DNA of 64,000 nt from Mytilus edulis (Eukaryota > Mollusca > Bivalvia > Mytilida > Mytilidae): NCBI RefSeq assembly GCF_963676685.1, contig NC_092345.1:78743592-78807591 (forward strand), given 5' to 3'. This document shows positions 1-11,263 of the stretch, one piece after another (the stretch's first letter is position 1; each line of letters opens with the position of its first letter). Position numbers and translations under genes: made by a program. Below the pieces are notes generated by a model. It did not search any database. It saw nothing but the letters and a program-made list of their open reading frames with translations, and was not told where the DNA came from.

Positions 1-1
1 A

Positions 2-715
2 GAGCTAACTAAAGAAGAATCATTAAAAACAAAAGTCACCATTGACTCCGAATATAAATTTAAAGATAAAAAAGGGAAAATGGTATCACTTAAAAACATT
101 TCCTCCAAAGACATCTACATCTCCCTCTTAAATAGATATTATGAAAAACCAATCGGATTTCAAAAATGGGACAACATATTTATCTTGGAAAACAACACAA
201 ACAAAAGACAACAAATGCTAAATTATATCTCTTACTATATACAAGATAATAAATTCAAAATGTTAAGATGGAAATTTCTGCACTACATTTTACCAACCAA
301 ACAATTACTTTTCTCTTGGAAAATAACTAAAACTCCGCTATGTAATATTTGTGATGTCATCGAAGATTATGAGCACTACTTTTTAACATGCAAATTTCTG
401 AAATCATTTTGGAATCAAATAAAACTTTTACTTGATAAACTTAAAATAGGACATCACATCATATCAATTAAATCACTTTTGTACGGATACAAAATAAACG
501 ATACAAGTTACTACAGTATTAATGATTTAATTACAATTATTCTTTTTACTGTATACAAAGGATACTATATATCCGAACAAAAAACAAAACAAATTAATAT
601 GTTTGAAATTTTCAAAAAAGAATTTCTTCAATATCATGAAATATTGATAAATAAAGAAGGCAAATACGAAAAATTCCATAATCTGGTTGCAGCAAAAATT
701 AAATTAATTTCATAA
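2..715 (+). pseudogene. C-terminal end of a non-LTR retrotransposon ORF2 (5'-truncated LINE)
   Basis: The reading frame is open from the left edge of the window to a TAA at 713-715, so the true N-terminus lies outside. The visible part is the C-terminal region behind a reverse transcriptase. Its mark is a zinc-knuckle of the zf-RVT type, C-x2-C-x7-H-x4-C, in the stretch beginning LCNICDVIEDYEHY, followed by the usual FW pair. No YADD motif or endonuclease is visible, because that part is missing or lies upstream. The 3' side has an AATAAA at 899-904 and a run of about 23 A at 919-941, as expected for a target-primed retrotransposed copy on the + strand. The copy sits upstream of the first visible ACBD6 exon, in the same orientation, so it is probably intronic. 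The clade was not assigned. Confidence 0.8.
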
Positions 716-898
716 ATTAGAATTTATTATACACCATGTTATCATATTTCTATTCAGTTACATACATGTCATTATTACTATATATACATATTGTGCACTA
801 ACAAGTACTAACTTATCAATAAAATGCTATATACTAATGTTAACGAGGCCGGGATAAGGTACCGGTACTTCTTGTATCTCTAACAAATGTAAAATTCA

Positions 899-941
899 AA
901 TAAAATATTATAACATTTAAAAAAAAAAAAAAAAAAAAAAA
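899..941 (+). promoter_or_regulatory. LINE polyadenylation signal and poly(A) tail
   Basis: AATAAA at 899-904 is followed 14 bases later by an uninterrupted A run (919-941). This marks the 3' end of the retrotransposon copy that starts before the window. Confidence 0.75.
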
Positions 942-1385
942 GTATTTTTTTGTTAAGACTTTAATATCAACAAAGCATGACAGTTTCATACATATTTTAT
1001 TAAATGAAGATTGATCGTAGTCAAATGACTTGTTATTTTGATATGATATAGCAGTGCTGTTATATCATTGTTTCGAGTATATTGATCACAATGCATGGCA
1101 AAATCAATTTTTATTAGACTTAGACTGTTGACCACTGCATGTTGCATAATCATCAATAGTATCATTATAAAAATATTTATAGACCGAAAGGTTCAAAAAG
1201 ACTTTCACAGTTTTTTTTAGATATTATTGGATATATATGTGAAAATGTATTATTTTAAGTTTAAAGGTTTTAAGAATACAACAGTACAATAGAAGTTAAA
1301 CATAACTGTTAACTATTGTTTAATCTTAATCCTGGCTCACTAAAGTCTCATGTTGATATGTATTTGTTTGACAAATTAATTGCAG

Positions 1386-3513
1386 GGAATGACCTTACTG
1401 CACTGGGCTTGTGACAGAGGTTTAAGTGAAATGGTAGAATGTCTACTTAATAAAAAGGCAAATATTGATATCCAGGTAAGGAAATTTTAGTCCATTTTAA
1501 GAAATATTCAGTTTCTCTAATCTCTGTATGGAATGAATGTGTAAGAAGTGTAATTCTTTCTTGCTTAACCCCCAGTGTCCAATATTTGTTTAGGACAAGA
1601 AGTTTTATTGTCTTTTTAGAAATTATTGAAATTGCTCAAGAAATGTAATATCAAAAACATTTTCATTCTTAGTAATATACTGATCTTTAAATAATTTATG
1701 GCCCTGCAACAAAGTTTTCGGCCCCATATAGTTTTACCTTGTCTGTAATTCCGTCATTCCGTAATTCTGTCATTCCATTATTCCGTCATTCCGCAACAAA
1801 CCATTATACAGATTTTTTTTCTAAACACCTTCAGATATTGGGCTGATTTTTGGTTATGCGAGTTAACCATGATTAGGTTCAGATCAAGTTTAAGTTTCGT
1901 TCCACTCTGCAAATTTTTGCCGAAATTACGAGCTTTGGACTTTGATAAATTGTTGAAAATCTCAGTTATATGGACTTTTTTTCTAAACGCTTTCAGATAT
2001 TGGGATGATTTTTGTCATGTGAGTTAACCAATATGAGTTTCAGTTCAAGTTTAAGTTTTGTTCCGCTCTGCTAATTTTTTTCTGAAATTACAGGGTTTGG
2101 ACTTTGATAAAGTTATACACACCTTTTTTCTAAATGCTTTCAGATATTTGGCTGATTTTTTGTATGTGAGCTAACCGTAATGAGTTACAGATCAAGTTTA
2201 AGTTTCGTTCTGCTCCACTTATTTTTGCGAAAAGTAAGGGTTTACAACTTTGAAAAATGTTGAAAATCACAGTTATAAGGACATTTTTCTATACGCCTCC
2301 AGGTTTCAAGCTGATTTTTGTTATGTGAGACTACCATCATGTTTGTGTCCACATGCATATATGTGTTATTGAAATTGCAGATTTTTCAACTTTTTGAGAC
2401 TGGGCCATTTGTGTCGCTTTGACACATCTAGTTAAGTGAATATGTCAATAAATCTGCTTTTAGTTTATGGATAGATAACTTTAAAACAATTTTTTTGATA
2501 TTTTTTTTTGTGATTGATTTTATTAGCCTGGGGTTCTTGCAAAATCTTTGTTGTGCAGTACCCCCAAATCCCCGGCTATGAAAACAGAAGCATTCACATC
2601 AAATTTGTTAGACTAAAATACTTTAGTTAAACAAGCACCCAAAAGCAACATTCATGTGACTGAGAAACAAAATAATTTGTGAGTTCATAGGGTAAAATAA
2701 GTAAATTCTGACGTGGAATAGGAGCATACTGTTTTCAATCATTGATTGAAGAATAGCCTAATCAGCATACACAATTAGCTACTGCTTATTATAAATGAAA
2801 TGGTAAAATATTTGATGATCTTGAAGATTATTAAACATGAAAATCTTATTATTGATAGGATGAAGACAAACAGACTCCACTTCATTATGGTGAGTTTTAT
2901 ATTCTAACGTTTCAGAATGAGAAGCAAAGGATTGCTGCAGAAAAATTAAATTAGCTCCTTGTTTGAAACTTTATATTACAGTAGGTAGAAGAACTGCATA
3001 ATCAAATTCTATTATACAGATGCCTAATGGTTGGAAGTTTCTTCTATCATTTGACCTACTTTTTATGGTTCAATGAGTTTAAGGAAAACCATATTTGGAA
3101 TGTAGAATCATTGCAACTTCTACATGTCTGTCTTGAAGGGTAAACTTCACCTCAACTTGATTTCTTGGTTCAATAACAATGTAAAGTTCCATATTTCATA
3201 TTTGTCAAAATTTGAATGTTGCATGATTTTAATTTTTACTTTCAATCTTATACTGATTCATTTTATTTTTATGACTTTGATATTTTAAGATTTAACCCCA
3301 TGTTCCATTCTGTGTCATTTGGTCTCTTGTGAAAAGTATTGGCAATCATGAGAATCATTGTTCTTTCTTACAGCTGTTAGTTGTGAACATCTAAAGGTTG
3401 TGCAGATATTGTTATCACATGGTGCGGACAAGTCACTGAAAGATAGTGATGGACTTTCACCATCAGAGCTAGAGACTTCAGAAGAGATTAGGACACTACT
3501 TGGAAAAACTTGA
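1386..3513 (+). CDS. ACBD6: Acyl-CoA-binding domain-containing protein 6 (C-terminal ankyrin exons)
   Basis: Three exons join in frame: 1386-1475, 2859-2889 and 3374-3513 (TGA at 3511-3513). They give the last 86 residues. Each has AG before it and GT after it (gtaagg, gtgagt), and the phase 1 junction in the middle of an Ala codon is consistent. The peptide starts GMTLLHWACDRG and continues through TPLHYAVSCEHLKVVQILL and a HGAD turn, which is the paired ankyrin repeat at the C-terminus of ACBD6. In the family an N-terminal acyl-CoA-binding domain binds long-chain acyl-CoA and the ankyrin part mediates protein interactions. The acyl-CoA-binding exons must lie upstream of this window. The stop falls about where the vertebrate protein ends, so the C-terminus looks complete. 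Confidence is high for the exons and good for the orthology. Confidence 0.88.
1700..2434. mobile_element. Non-autonomous repeat with a 150-170-bp tandem core, in an ACBD6 intron
   Basis: It starts with a GGCCCTGCAACAAAG block and a run of TCATTCCGTAAT-like short repeats. Four diverged copies of a unit then follow, beginning near 1813, 1980, 2126 and 2285. Each unit carries TTTCTAAACGCTTTCAGATA, then GGCTGATTTTTG, then GATCAAGTTTAAGTTTCGTT. The right end has a small hairpin GTGTC-gcttt-GACAC near 2410-2424. A short terminal hairpin plus a tandem core is the layout of Helentron-related 'pearl' elements of bivalves; this class assignment is inferred. Confidence 0.55.
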
Positions 3514-4140
3514 TATAAGCTACATAAACATGGCATTATTATATATCAAGTCAATGGAAACAATCTGTTGTTATTGTTAATCATTTTCATTAAATGTTTT
3601 ATTTATTTTTATTTGCAACTACAGATCTAAGATGCATTACATTTTATGGTGTCGTAGCCATAATGCATTTTTATATAGAAAGATGGAAACTTGCCAGAGG
3701 TTGCTAAGAGGAGAAGGTTTGAGTTTCTGCAGGTTCAGGGAGGGTATGAAATGGGGAACAGATTTTATTGTCTGTATATTATATTCTTATTTTGCTGTGA
3801 TATTGAAAAGTCATTATTTCAACATAATTGTTTCATTTCATTAATTAAACTTGCTAACTGACACTTGTGTTTACTAGAATCTTTGCCATATTCAGGACTA
3901 AGACAGGGAGCTGATATTGTCATGTATTTATTTCCTCTTGTTTGGATTCTAAAATAGAAATGTATAACAAAAAGACTTTAGATATATATATAATGTAACA
4001 GATTTAGTCTCATAACAAGTTTTGTGTGTCATGCATATGGTATATAATGGCTAATCGCATGTGATTTTCAAAAGATTTTTCGAATTTTCCATATTCTATT
4101 TGATTGATATATTACTATGCAGTTTGATTTTTTATGCTCA
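3514..4140. other. ACBD6 3' flank; no further gene seen
   Basis: AT-rich sequence after the ACBD6 stop. It may be 3' UTR or an intron leading to a further terminal exon near 5376. No ORF with family features was recognised. Confidence 0.4.
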
Positions 4141-4142
4141 TC

Positions 4143-5182
4143 TGGGCCATTTTTATACGCCCGTCAAAATTTTGACGGGACGTATTATGGTATACAAATG
4201 TCCGGTGTCCGTCTGTCCGTCTGTCCGGCGTAAACATGTCGCACCGTAACTTGAGAACGACTTATCCAAATTTCATGAAACTTAATATAGTGTTTCTTAT
4301 GATGGTCAAATGATCTGTATACTTTTTGGTGAAAATAAGATTTAAACTTTTTGAGTTACGGCACTTTGTAACTAAAACAGGGGTGTGTTTTTTTTTCACA
4401 TGTCGCACCGTATCTCAAAAACTTTTCTTGATTATTGCTTAAAACTTTACACACTTCTTAGTTATATTAATTTTAATATCTGTATACTTTTTGGTGATGA
4501 TTCAAAATTTCATTTTTGAGTTTTTGAGTATTTTGTAAAAAAAGGGGGAGTTTTTTTTTACATGTCGCGCCGTATCTCAAAAACGATTTATGATTATTGC
4601 TTAAAACTTTACACACTTCTTTGTTATATTAATCTAAAGATCTGTATACTTTTTGGTGATGATTCAAAATTTCATTTTTGAGTTTTTGAGTATTTTGTAA
4701 AAAAGGGGGAGGGTTTTTTTACATGTCGTGCCGTATCTCAAAATTGATTTATGATTATTGCTTAAAACTTTACACACTTCTTTGTTATATTAATCTAAAG
4801 ATCTGTATACTTTGTGGTGATGACTCAAAATTTTATTTTTGAGTTATTGAGTATTTTGTAAAAAAGGGGAGGGTTTTTTTTACATGTCGCGCCGTATCTC
4901 AAAAACAATTTATGATTATTGCTTGAAACTGTACACACTTCTTTGTTATACTAATTTAAAGATCTGTATACTTTTTGGTTTGATTCAAAATTTTATTTTA
5001 GCGATATTTGTAAATAAAAAACAGGGGGGGGGGGGGGGGGGGGGGGGGTTCACATGTCCCGCCGTGTCTCGAAAACAATAAATGGTTATTGCTTAAAACT
5101 CCTTAGAAACTATTTATAATTATTGCATAAAACTTCCACACAAGACGTCGGGCGTATCATGCGCTCATGGGGCAGCTGTTTA
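4143..5182 (+). mobile_element. Helentron/pearl-like element, copy 1, with a ~161-bp tandem core
   Basis: The left end has a near-palindrome, TACGCCCGTCAAAA then TTTTGACGGGACGTA (from 4156), followed by a TGTCCGTCTGTCCGTCTG-type stretch. The right end has TCGGGCGTATCATGCGCTC near 5147-5165. Between them are six units that begin with an ACATGTCGC block near 4227, 4399, 4560, 4721, 4883 and 5052; the middle ones are spaced 161-162 bp. One unit contains a run of 25 G (5024-5048). The same ends, inverted, flank the element at 38140-39036. No transposase is present, so it is non-autonomous. Confidence 0.65.
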
Positions 5183-5375
5183 TTTTCCATTATGGTCTTT
5201 CCAGATATTTTCATCACTTAGTGTCCTTCACCTTTTATTTACCAGTTAAAACTATAACAAAAATCTTCCTTTATCTACGAAGAAGTTGAAATTGTCACCG
5301 TATTAAACCAATGAATGAGTACTTTTGCATATTTTGCATATTTTGTTTTCTTTTTTTCTTTTTTTATTGTTGCAG

Positions 5376-5417
5376 AAACTTGAAACAGCCAAACTGATGA
5401 GAAAATACAAGATGTAA
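5376..5417 (+). CDS. Possible alternative terminal exon (13 codons and a stop)
   Basis: A long pyrimidine tract ends in TTGTTGCAG at 5367-5375. Thirteen sense codons (KLETAKLMRKYKM) and TAA follow, with AATAAA ten bases further on (5427-5432). This looks like a last exon on the + strand. It could end a longer ACBD6 isoform or another transcript, but no in-frame donor was found in the exon at 3374-3513, and that exon already ends at a position typical of ACBD6. Confidence 0.3.
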   Translation, partial: KLETAKLMRKYKM

Positions 5418-5426
5418 AAATAGTTC

Positions 5427-5432
5427 AATAAA
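5427..5432 (+). promoter_or_regulatory. Candidate polyadenylation signal AATAAA for the ACBD6 region
   Basis: AATAAA lies just after the putative terminal exon at 5376-5417 and about 1.9 kb after the ACBD6 stop codon. It could serve either transcript form. Confidence 0.4.
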
Positions 5433-5504
5433 GCACAAATCAGCAGTTGACTACAAACATGAGTAAACATATACTACCTGGAATGACAATTTTTACACTA
5501 TTTT

Positions 5505-5727
5505 ATGCCCCACCTACGATAGAAGAGGGACATAATGTTTTCTGGTCTGTGATTTGTTTGTCCGGCTGTCTGTCCATCTTCAGTTTAAAGTTTTTGGTCA
5601 AGGTAGCTTTTGATGAAGTTGAAGTCCAATCAACTTGAAACTTAGTACACATGTTCCCTATGATAATATTTTTTACCCCAATTTCACGGTCCACTGAACA
5701 TAGAAAATGATAGTGCAAGTGGGGCAT
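5505..5727. mobile_element. Short dispersed element with ATGCCCCAC/GTGGGGCAT ends
   Basis: A 9-bp perfect inverted repeat (5505-5513 and 5719-5727) bounds a stretch with TGTTTGTCCGGCTGTCTGTC and a block that includes CAACTTGAAACTTAGTACAC. A fragment related to the inner block lies inverted at about 56975-57120 in an LTA4H intron, which shows the family is dispersed. It is probably a relative of the Helentron-like elements in this window. Confidence 0.5.
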
Positions 5728-5759
5728 CAGTGTACTGTGGACACATTCTTGTTTTTAAA

Positions 5760-6960
5760 TATCTTCTTTTTGGTCAGTAAAGTAAGTTGAAATTGAATAT
5801 TTTTGTGAAAAAGATTTTTTCATTTGCCTTGACAAAGTTTTCAGTGTTGTTGTGGCCAACAGGGTATTAGTTTGTGATTAGGTCAGTTTATAGGGAACCA
5901 ATAGGATAAGGACAATGAATGATATTTGGTATGCAGTTATATTTAAATTGGCTCATTTCTTTGGAGATTATTTGGCTCAATCACTCTCAGTAATGGTCTT
6001 TTTTTAAATATTAAAGTTTTTGGAAAGATTGGAACTTGTTCCAAATCTTTCATAAGGCACTTACATATCTGAAAACAAGTAGCACAGGTAAGCTGCTAAA
6101 TCTACCAAATGTATACACTGAAATATAGTTCCCTATAGTTCTCTTGTCTGTTTATATATATGCACATATAAACTGTGAAAAAATTTGGATATATTTTTAT
6201 AGCTGAACTTTTATGTCTTTTAAGGTATTGACGTGCAGGCTATTTTTTGATTTTATATTTAAAGAGTTATACAATAACAACATGATTGACAACTGTCATA
6301 ATCACTAAGCAATCAGAGACAACAAAGCCCCATCTCCTTGAATGGCATCCTTTTGATCACATTACTAATAAACCTCAGTCTTACATAATTATACAGCTCC
6401 TTCATTATTTATCTCAATTAACAGGCTCAATACACAAATATTTGACCTCAAAATGAAATACACAAATTCACATTATAGATATTTGATATATAGAAATGAA
6501 AATGTCTGTTACTTTTGATATACACTACATAAAGTGATTCCGTGCAAATATAAATGATTAATATTAAAGGATTAACAAGATATTTTTTTTCTAAAAAAAA
6601 TTGACAAAACATGCAATCCTAATATAAAAAGTATTCAAGTAAGGCCTATTATTTCGTGATAAATCTAATAAGTCAATTTAGATTAGTTCACTTATCAATT
6701 AGAACAAAGTTGAACCAATATTTTGTTTTAGTTCATTCCTAGTAAATGGTTGTTTTAAACAATTTAAGTCATTTGAATAAAAGAAGTATATATTTTTACA
6801 ATAAAGTTCTTTAATAGCTTCAGTTCTATCTGTTGGTCCTATGTCTTACAAGGATAACTGATAAACTTTATAAGAAGAATCTTTTGTTTTGTTATTTCAT
6901 TTGTTTCTACAAAAAAAATGTAAAAGAAGTCCACTAGACCGAGAATGAGACAGCAATTTA
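5760..6960. other. Intergenic AT-rich sequence, nothing recognised
   Basis: No ORF, splice-framed exon or repeat family in common with the rest of the window was seen. Confidence 0.4.
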
Positions 6961-6974
6961 AAACTATGGCTGCT

Positions 6975-9790
6975 GTCTATGGTGTTGGTTTTTGAAGTGC
7001 ACTATTGTTGGCTAGTGTACTCCAGAACCCCTCTATTGTCAGCGCTTCAGTTGTAGCTGTTGGAAGGTGGTTCCACTCTTGTATAGTCCGTGGAAAGTAT
7101 GAACACTTATATACTCTCTGGTTTGCTGGTGGTTGATATAGGCGTTGTTTGCCGATCGTTTAGACGTAAGATGGAACTGGCATCAATGTCCACTAGCTCA
7201 TGCTGGGTCTTGTAAAGCATGACGAGTCGATGGTAACTTCGTCTGTTAGCTAGTTGGTCCCATCCTAGTGTCTTTACCATAGCTCTAACACATCCAGATG
7301 TTTTATCAGTGTAGTTAATAGTTACAAACCTGGCTGCCCTCCTTTGCACTTGTTTTAAGCGGTTTAGATAGATAATTTTATTAACCAATCATGGTGCCCA
7401 AAATTTGAGCTATACAATCAAATGAATTACAAAATAAAGCACAGAAAATGATTAGAATGATTAAAGTACATTTGAACAAAAAACCACATGAATACACATT
7501 TACACTAATTAACCTGATATAAACCAAGTTATTGACAAAACATAGTTGTTATGGGTGCCACTGTGACCTGGAGAAATTACATAAATCTTTATAGTTCTAG
7601 GTCTATGGGAGACAACTCCTGATCAATTTTATTTCCTATATATATTTATCTATATACATGTATATATATTTTTCTTCTATTTTTTTTTTCAAACTACAAT
7701 ATTTTCTTTAATTTTCTTTCGATCTTCAAAAAGGGAGTGCAATAAATTAGATAAGTTTGAAGTAACAAACAAATCTTCAGATGAAAGAATCCAAACAAAT
7801 TTCATTTCATCAGATAATCTTGAAAAAATTTTGAGTTTAGATTAGATAGATGTTGAGATCGAGTATCTTTTAGAACAGGACATTTTAAAAGAAAATGTAG
7901 TTCGTCTTCAACTGCGTTCTTACATAGCTTACACTTTCTGTCTTCAGCTTTATTTCCAATATACCTCCCTCTTTCGATTTCAAGATCATGACAGCTAGTT
8001 CTAAATCTTGTGATTATTTGCCTGTCTTTTTTTGAATTCATTTTTAAATATGGTTCAAACATAATAATATTTTTAAATTTTCTGTAAGTTCTTAATTTAT
8101 TGCCAGATTGTAAATTAGTACACTTCCCAGAATTGCTTTCTAAACTAGCTAACCAGCTTTCTTTAAATTTAATAGTTAAAGATGTTTTTACTTTTTTTAG
8201 AATATGGTTTTGTTTAAAGTTTGACTGGTTAACAAATAGATATTCTAAGTCTAGAAATTTAAATATATGTTTAATGCTTCCTATCCAAGATTCCTGGTTA
8301 TGTTTGTCCATAGAATGAGATAGATTTATGGCTTCCCTTAGAATAATATTTGAAGGTTCAATATCTTTCATAAGATGGATCCAATATTTTACCATATTCA
8401 TTATTACATAATACAGTGTAGGGAGTGAACCTTTCTCCTCTACATGCCGTATTTGATGTTTTTATATTAACTCCAAGTGAAAATTTACAAAGCTTACTAT
8501 GAATTTTCTCTAGTACAAGATAATCAGTTTCTTTTGATATAAAGTTATCCAAATGTATTTGTTTCTTATGTGGTATATAACCCCAAATTTCAGATCCATA
8601 CAACAAGATTGGTCGGATTGTATGGTTATAGATGTGTAATAAAGTACTAGGTTTTGGGCTTTCCACTGAAAAGGTCTTCCTTAATTTGAAATATGCTTTC
8701 ATTCCTTTGTTATAAAGTTCTTTCTTTGCTATTTGGAAACTCCCAGATGATGAAAAATTTATACCTTAGTATGTGTAGTTCTGTACACATTCTAAAGTCT
8801 GGTTTCCTAATGATATTTTAATATTTTTAAGTCTTCCTGGTTTATGTTCTCAGTGGTATGAGGGTCTCATGCCGCACTTGCATATTCGAGTGTTTGTCTG
8901 ACCAGAGAGATAAAGGCTGCATTCCGTACATTCTTGCTGCATTCTCGAACATTACGCCTATGGAATCCGACGGATTCGGATGCTTTTTTTGCAGTGACGT
9001 CAACATGATGTTTCCATTGTAGGTCCTCACTCAAATTTACTCCTAAATATTTGCTGGTTAGTACAGTTTCTTGAGTGTGGCTATGAAATTTATAGTATGT
9101 CTCTTTTTTGGATTAACTGTTGGTGCTAATGCGGATGACGGTGCATTTTTCTGGGTGTAATTTCATCTGCTATTTGGTTTCCCAGTCTTCTAGTGCTGAA
9201 AGGTCCTGTTGTAGTTTGGCTTTGTCCTGGGATTTCTTGATATGGTGGAATAGGAGGCAGTCGTCAGCGAATAGTTTGACAGTTGAATGTTGTACTGTTT
9301 CTGGTAAGTCGTTAATAAATACTTAGAAGAGTAAGGGTCCTAACACAGTCCCTTGTGGAACCACTGAAAGTACGTCTCCCAGTGTTGACTTACAGCCCTC
9401 AACTACCACTTGTTGTTTCCTGTTTTTCTAAGAAAGATTTTATCCATTTCACGTTTTCGTCTCTAATGCCATAGTTGTTCAGTTTGTTGAGTAATCTGCA
9501 GTGTGGGACTTTGTCAAAAGCCTATGCAAAGTCGACTAAGATTACGTCCACTTGATCTTTCCCTGATTTCAGTTGTTTGGCAATTCCTTCTATTGTTGAA
9601 ATTAGTTGTGTCTCACAGGATCTACGAGTTCTGAATCCATGCTGACTGTTTGTCAAGATGTTATGTTTTTCCAAAAATGTAATGACTGAACTGTGGATTA
9701 TATGCTTATCCTTCTAAAGACCTGCAGGTAATGCAATTGTCAGCAAAAGTGCTTTATTTGTGTTCTTTTTTGTCCACACCGTACCTAAAT
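6975..9790 (-). pseudogene. Degenerate Jockey/CR1-type LINE reverse transcriptase, split by a second LINE
   Basis: Read on the - strand from about 9790 down to 8845, then from 7360 down to about 6975, the frame spells a reverse transcriptase. It contains HGFRTRRSCETQL, an AFDKVPH block, VPQGTVLGPLLF and the catalytic LFADDCLLFHH (an F-A-D-D variant of YADD). The C-terminal part has LKQVQRRAARFV, GWDQLANRR and FPRTIQEWNHLP, ending near 6979. Several in-frame stops are present, for instance before AFDKVPH and in YASAA*DPHT, so the copy is dead. The frame is interrupted at TENI|NRLKQVQ by another LINE (7367-8838). The 5' part of ORF2 and all of ORF1 are missing. Confidence 0.82.
7367..8838 (-). 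mobile_element. 5'-truncated LINE nested inside the older LINE
   Basis: This insert carries the C-terminal part of a second, different reverse transcriptase on the - strand. Residues such as LGINFSSSGSFQIAKKEL, MKAYFKLRKTF, IRPILLYGSEIWG and EKIHSKLCKFSLGVN are the late-RT region. A C-x2-C knuckle with CKLCKNAVEDELHFLLKC follows. The coding region is split by at least one frameshift (around 8360-8400, between the frames 8702-8358 and 8401-7802) and by stops. The 3' end has a short TATCT-type tail. The insert is bounded by GGTTTA at 7361-7366 and at 8839-8844, a 6-bp target-site duplication that falls exactly in the broken host reading frame. Confidence 0.82.
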
Positions 9791-9799
9791 ATGATTTTG

Positions 9800-10840
9800 A
9801 AATTATTCAGTCTACTCTTCCAATCTTTTCTTGAAAGATTTCCATCACTTTAATTTTCTACTGATTTTGAAACTCTGTAGTGGGAGAAAATGTATATATT
9901 TGAGTAATTTCACTTTGACATATAAAATATATGTATAGATGGGGAGCACTAGAACAATGACGACCGTGTAAAGCCAGTCAAGGTGTTAAAAACTCCAATA
10001 TGCATCTTGATTTAACTTCAACGCACTCAAAAAGTAAATGATGTGTTCCAGAACATATTTTGTCATGTGAAAATAAATATCAAATCGGAAACTTGAATCT
10101 TGTGTCTGAATGGAATTTTTCAAAAAACAAGGATATTTTTTTTTATCTACACCACTCTCTTTTAGTCTCAATACAAGGGTTGTAAATTGGTATAACTGGC
10201 ACTAGGTTATGTATTAGACAAGGTTTTATAAAGGACACAAAAACACAAATTTGAAATAAAAATAAAATAGATAACAGGCCACAAGTACGAAGAGGAACTT
10301 GCTAATATGAACTTAATATACGCGTACGTCCTTTGCATTCTTTTATTTAAGTGCAATCTAGATTAAGTTAATGTTATATCGATCGCCACATAAACCATTC
10401 AAATATATTCCATTCAGTAAAAAGAAAGCGATATGTACGCATGACCAACTCATTACAGATATTAGTCCGGTGTTAAATTTCATGAAGAATTATTATAATT
10501 AAAAAAAGCAGTTGTCTATAACAAAATAATTCGGTAGTTTTTAGTGTTATGAAGCAGAATGAGATTTATAAACTGTGTGGTGCTCTTAAATTCTTTGGGT
10601 AAAGTATTTTATTTGCAATTAACTCAATGTTCAAATACTATAAGAGATTTACATTAATAGATAAATAAACAACTTTTAATAATATATTTCAATGTTGTTG
10701 GTTTTTTTTTTTTTCAAATTTCATCAAAAATAGAAATGAAAATATTACATAAGAAATGAGAGTTTAAAACGTTTAAGTTTATTCATCTTTGCCATAAAAA
10801 TATGAAAATTTTGAAAGCCATAGTTTTAAAAACACATAAA
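9800..10840. other. Intergenic AT-rich sequence, nothing recognised
   Basis: No coding or repeat structure was identified in this stretch before the TA microsatellite. Confidence 0.4.
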
Positions 10841-10841
10841 C

Positions 10842-10842
<1 letters not shown>

Positions 10843-10910
<68 letters not shown>
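10843..10910. repeat. (TA)n microsatellite
   Basis: About 68 bases of alternating T and A with a single phase break. It ends directly before a SINE copy. Confidence 0.9.
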
Positions 10911-10913
<3 letters not shown>

Positions 10914-11076
10914 GAGCCCAGGTGGTCGTGTGGTCTAGCGGGACGGCTGCAGTGCAGGCGATTTGGTGTCACGATATCACAGTAGCATGGGTTCGAATCC
11001 CGGCGAGGGAAGAACCAAAAATTTGCGAAAGCAAATTTACAGATCTAACATTGTTGGGTTGATGTTTAGACGAGTT
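10914..11076 (+). mobile_element. tRNA-derived SINE, copy A
   Basis: The head starts GAGCCCAGGTGGTCGTG. It has an A-box-like TGGTCTAGCGG at about 10931-10941 and a canonical B box GGTTCGAATCC at 10990-11000, the internal RNA polymerase III promoter of a tRNA. The body has a perfect small hairpin TTTGC-gaaa-GCAAA and ends at GACGAGTT. Other copies lie at 11699-11861 (-), 14936-15098 (-), 15377-15463 (-, partial) and 15464-15625 (+). It is a SINE and not a functional tRNA, because the cloverleaf is not intact and the element is dispersed. The family name was not assigned. Confidence 0.8.
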
Positions 11077-11104
11077 ATATATATATATTTAGACGAGTTA
11101 TATT

Positions 11105-11252
11105 ATATGTTATTCAGGTCTCAGACAGGGTATATACTGTGACATTCCCGGCTTAGAGTTTATATCCCCTGAGCCGAAGGCGAAGGGGATATAAGCCCTA
11201 AGCCGGGAATGTCACAGTATATACCCTTTCTGTGACCTGAATTACACATATA
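11105..11252. repeat. 148-bp near-perfect palindrome (hairpin element)
   Basis: The left arm runs from about 11105 to 11170 and the right arm from about 11184 to 11252, with a short GC-rich centre around GAGCCGAAGGCGA. The arms share blocks such as GTGACATTCCCGGCTTA and its complement. A further 16-bp perfect inverted repeat (11248-11263 and 11675-11690) brackets the sequence to its right. It lies between SINE copies A and B, which are themselves inverted. Confidence 0.8.
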
Positions 11253-11263
11253 TTACGGATTAC

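Noticed and set aside
3315-3536. - strand ORF of 73 residues
   Set aside because: Antisense shadow of the last ACBD6 exon.
4143-5182. CRISPR-like array
   Set aside because: The repeats are about 161 bp without unique spacers, and the genome is clearly metazoan.
10914-11000. Genuine tRNA gene
   Set aside because: The A and B boxes are present but the sequence cannot be folded into a full cloverleaf by eye and occurs in several truncated or inverted copies; a SINE explains it better.
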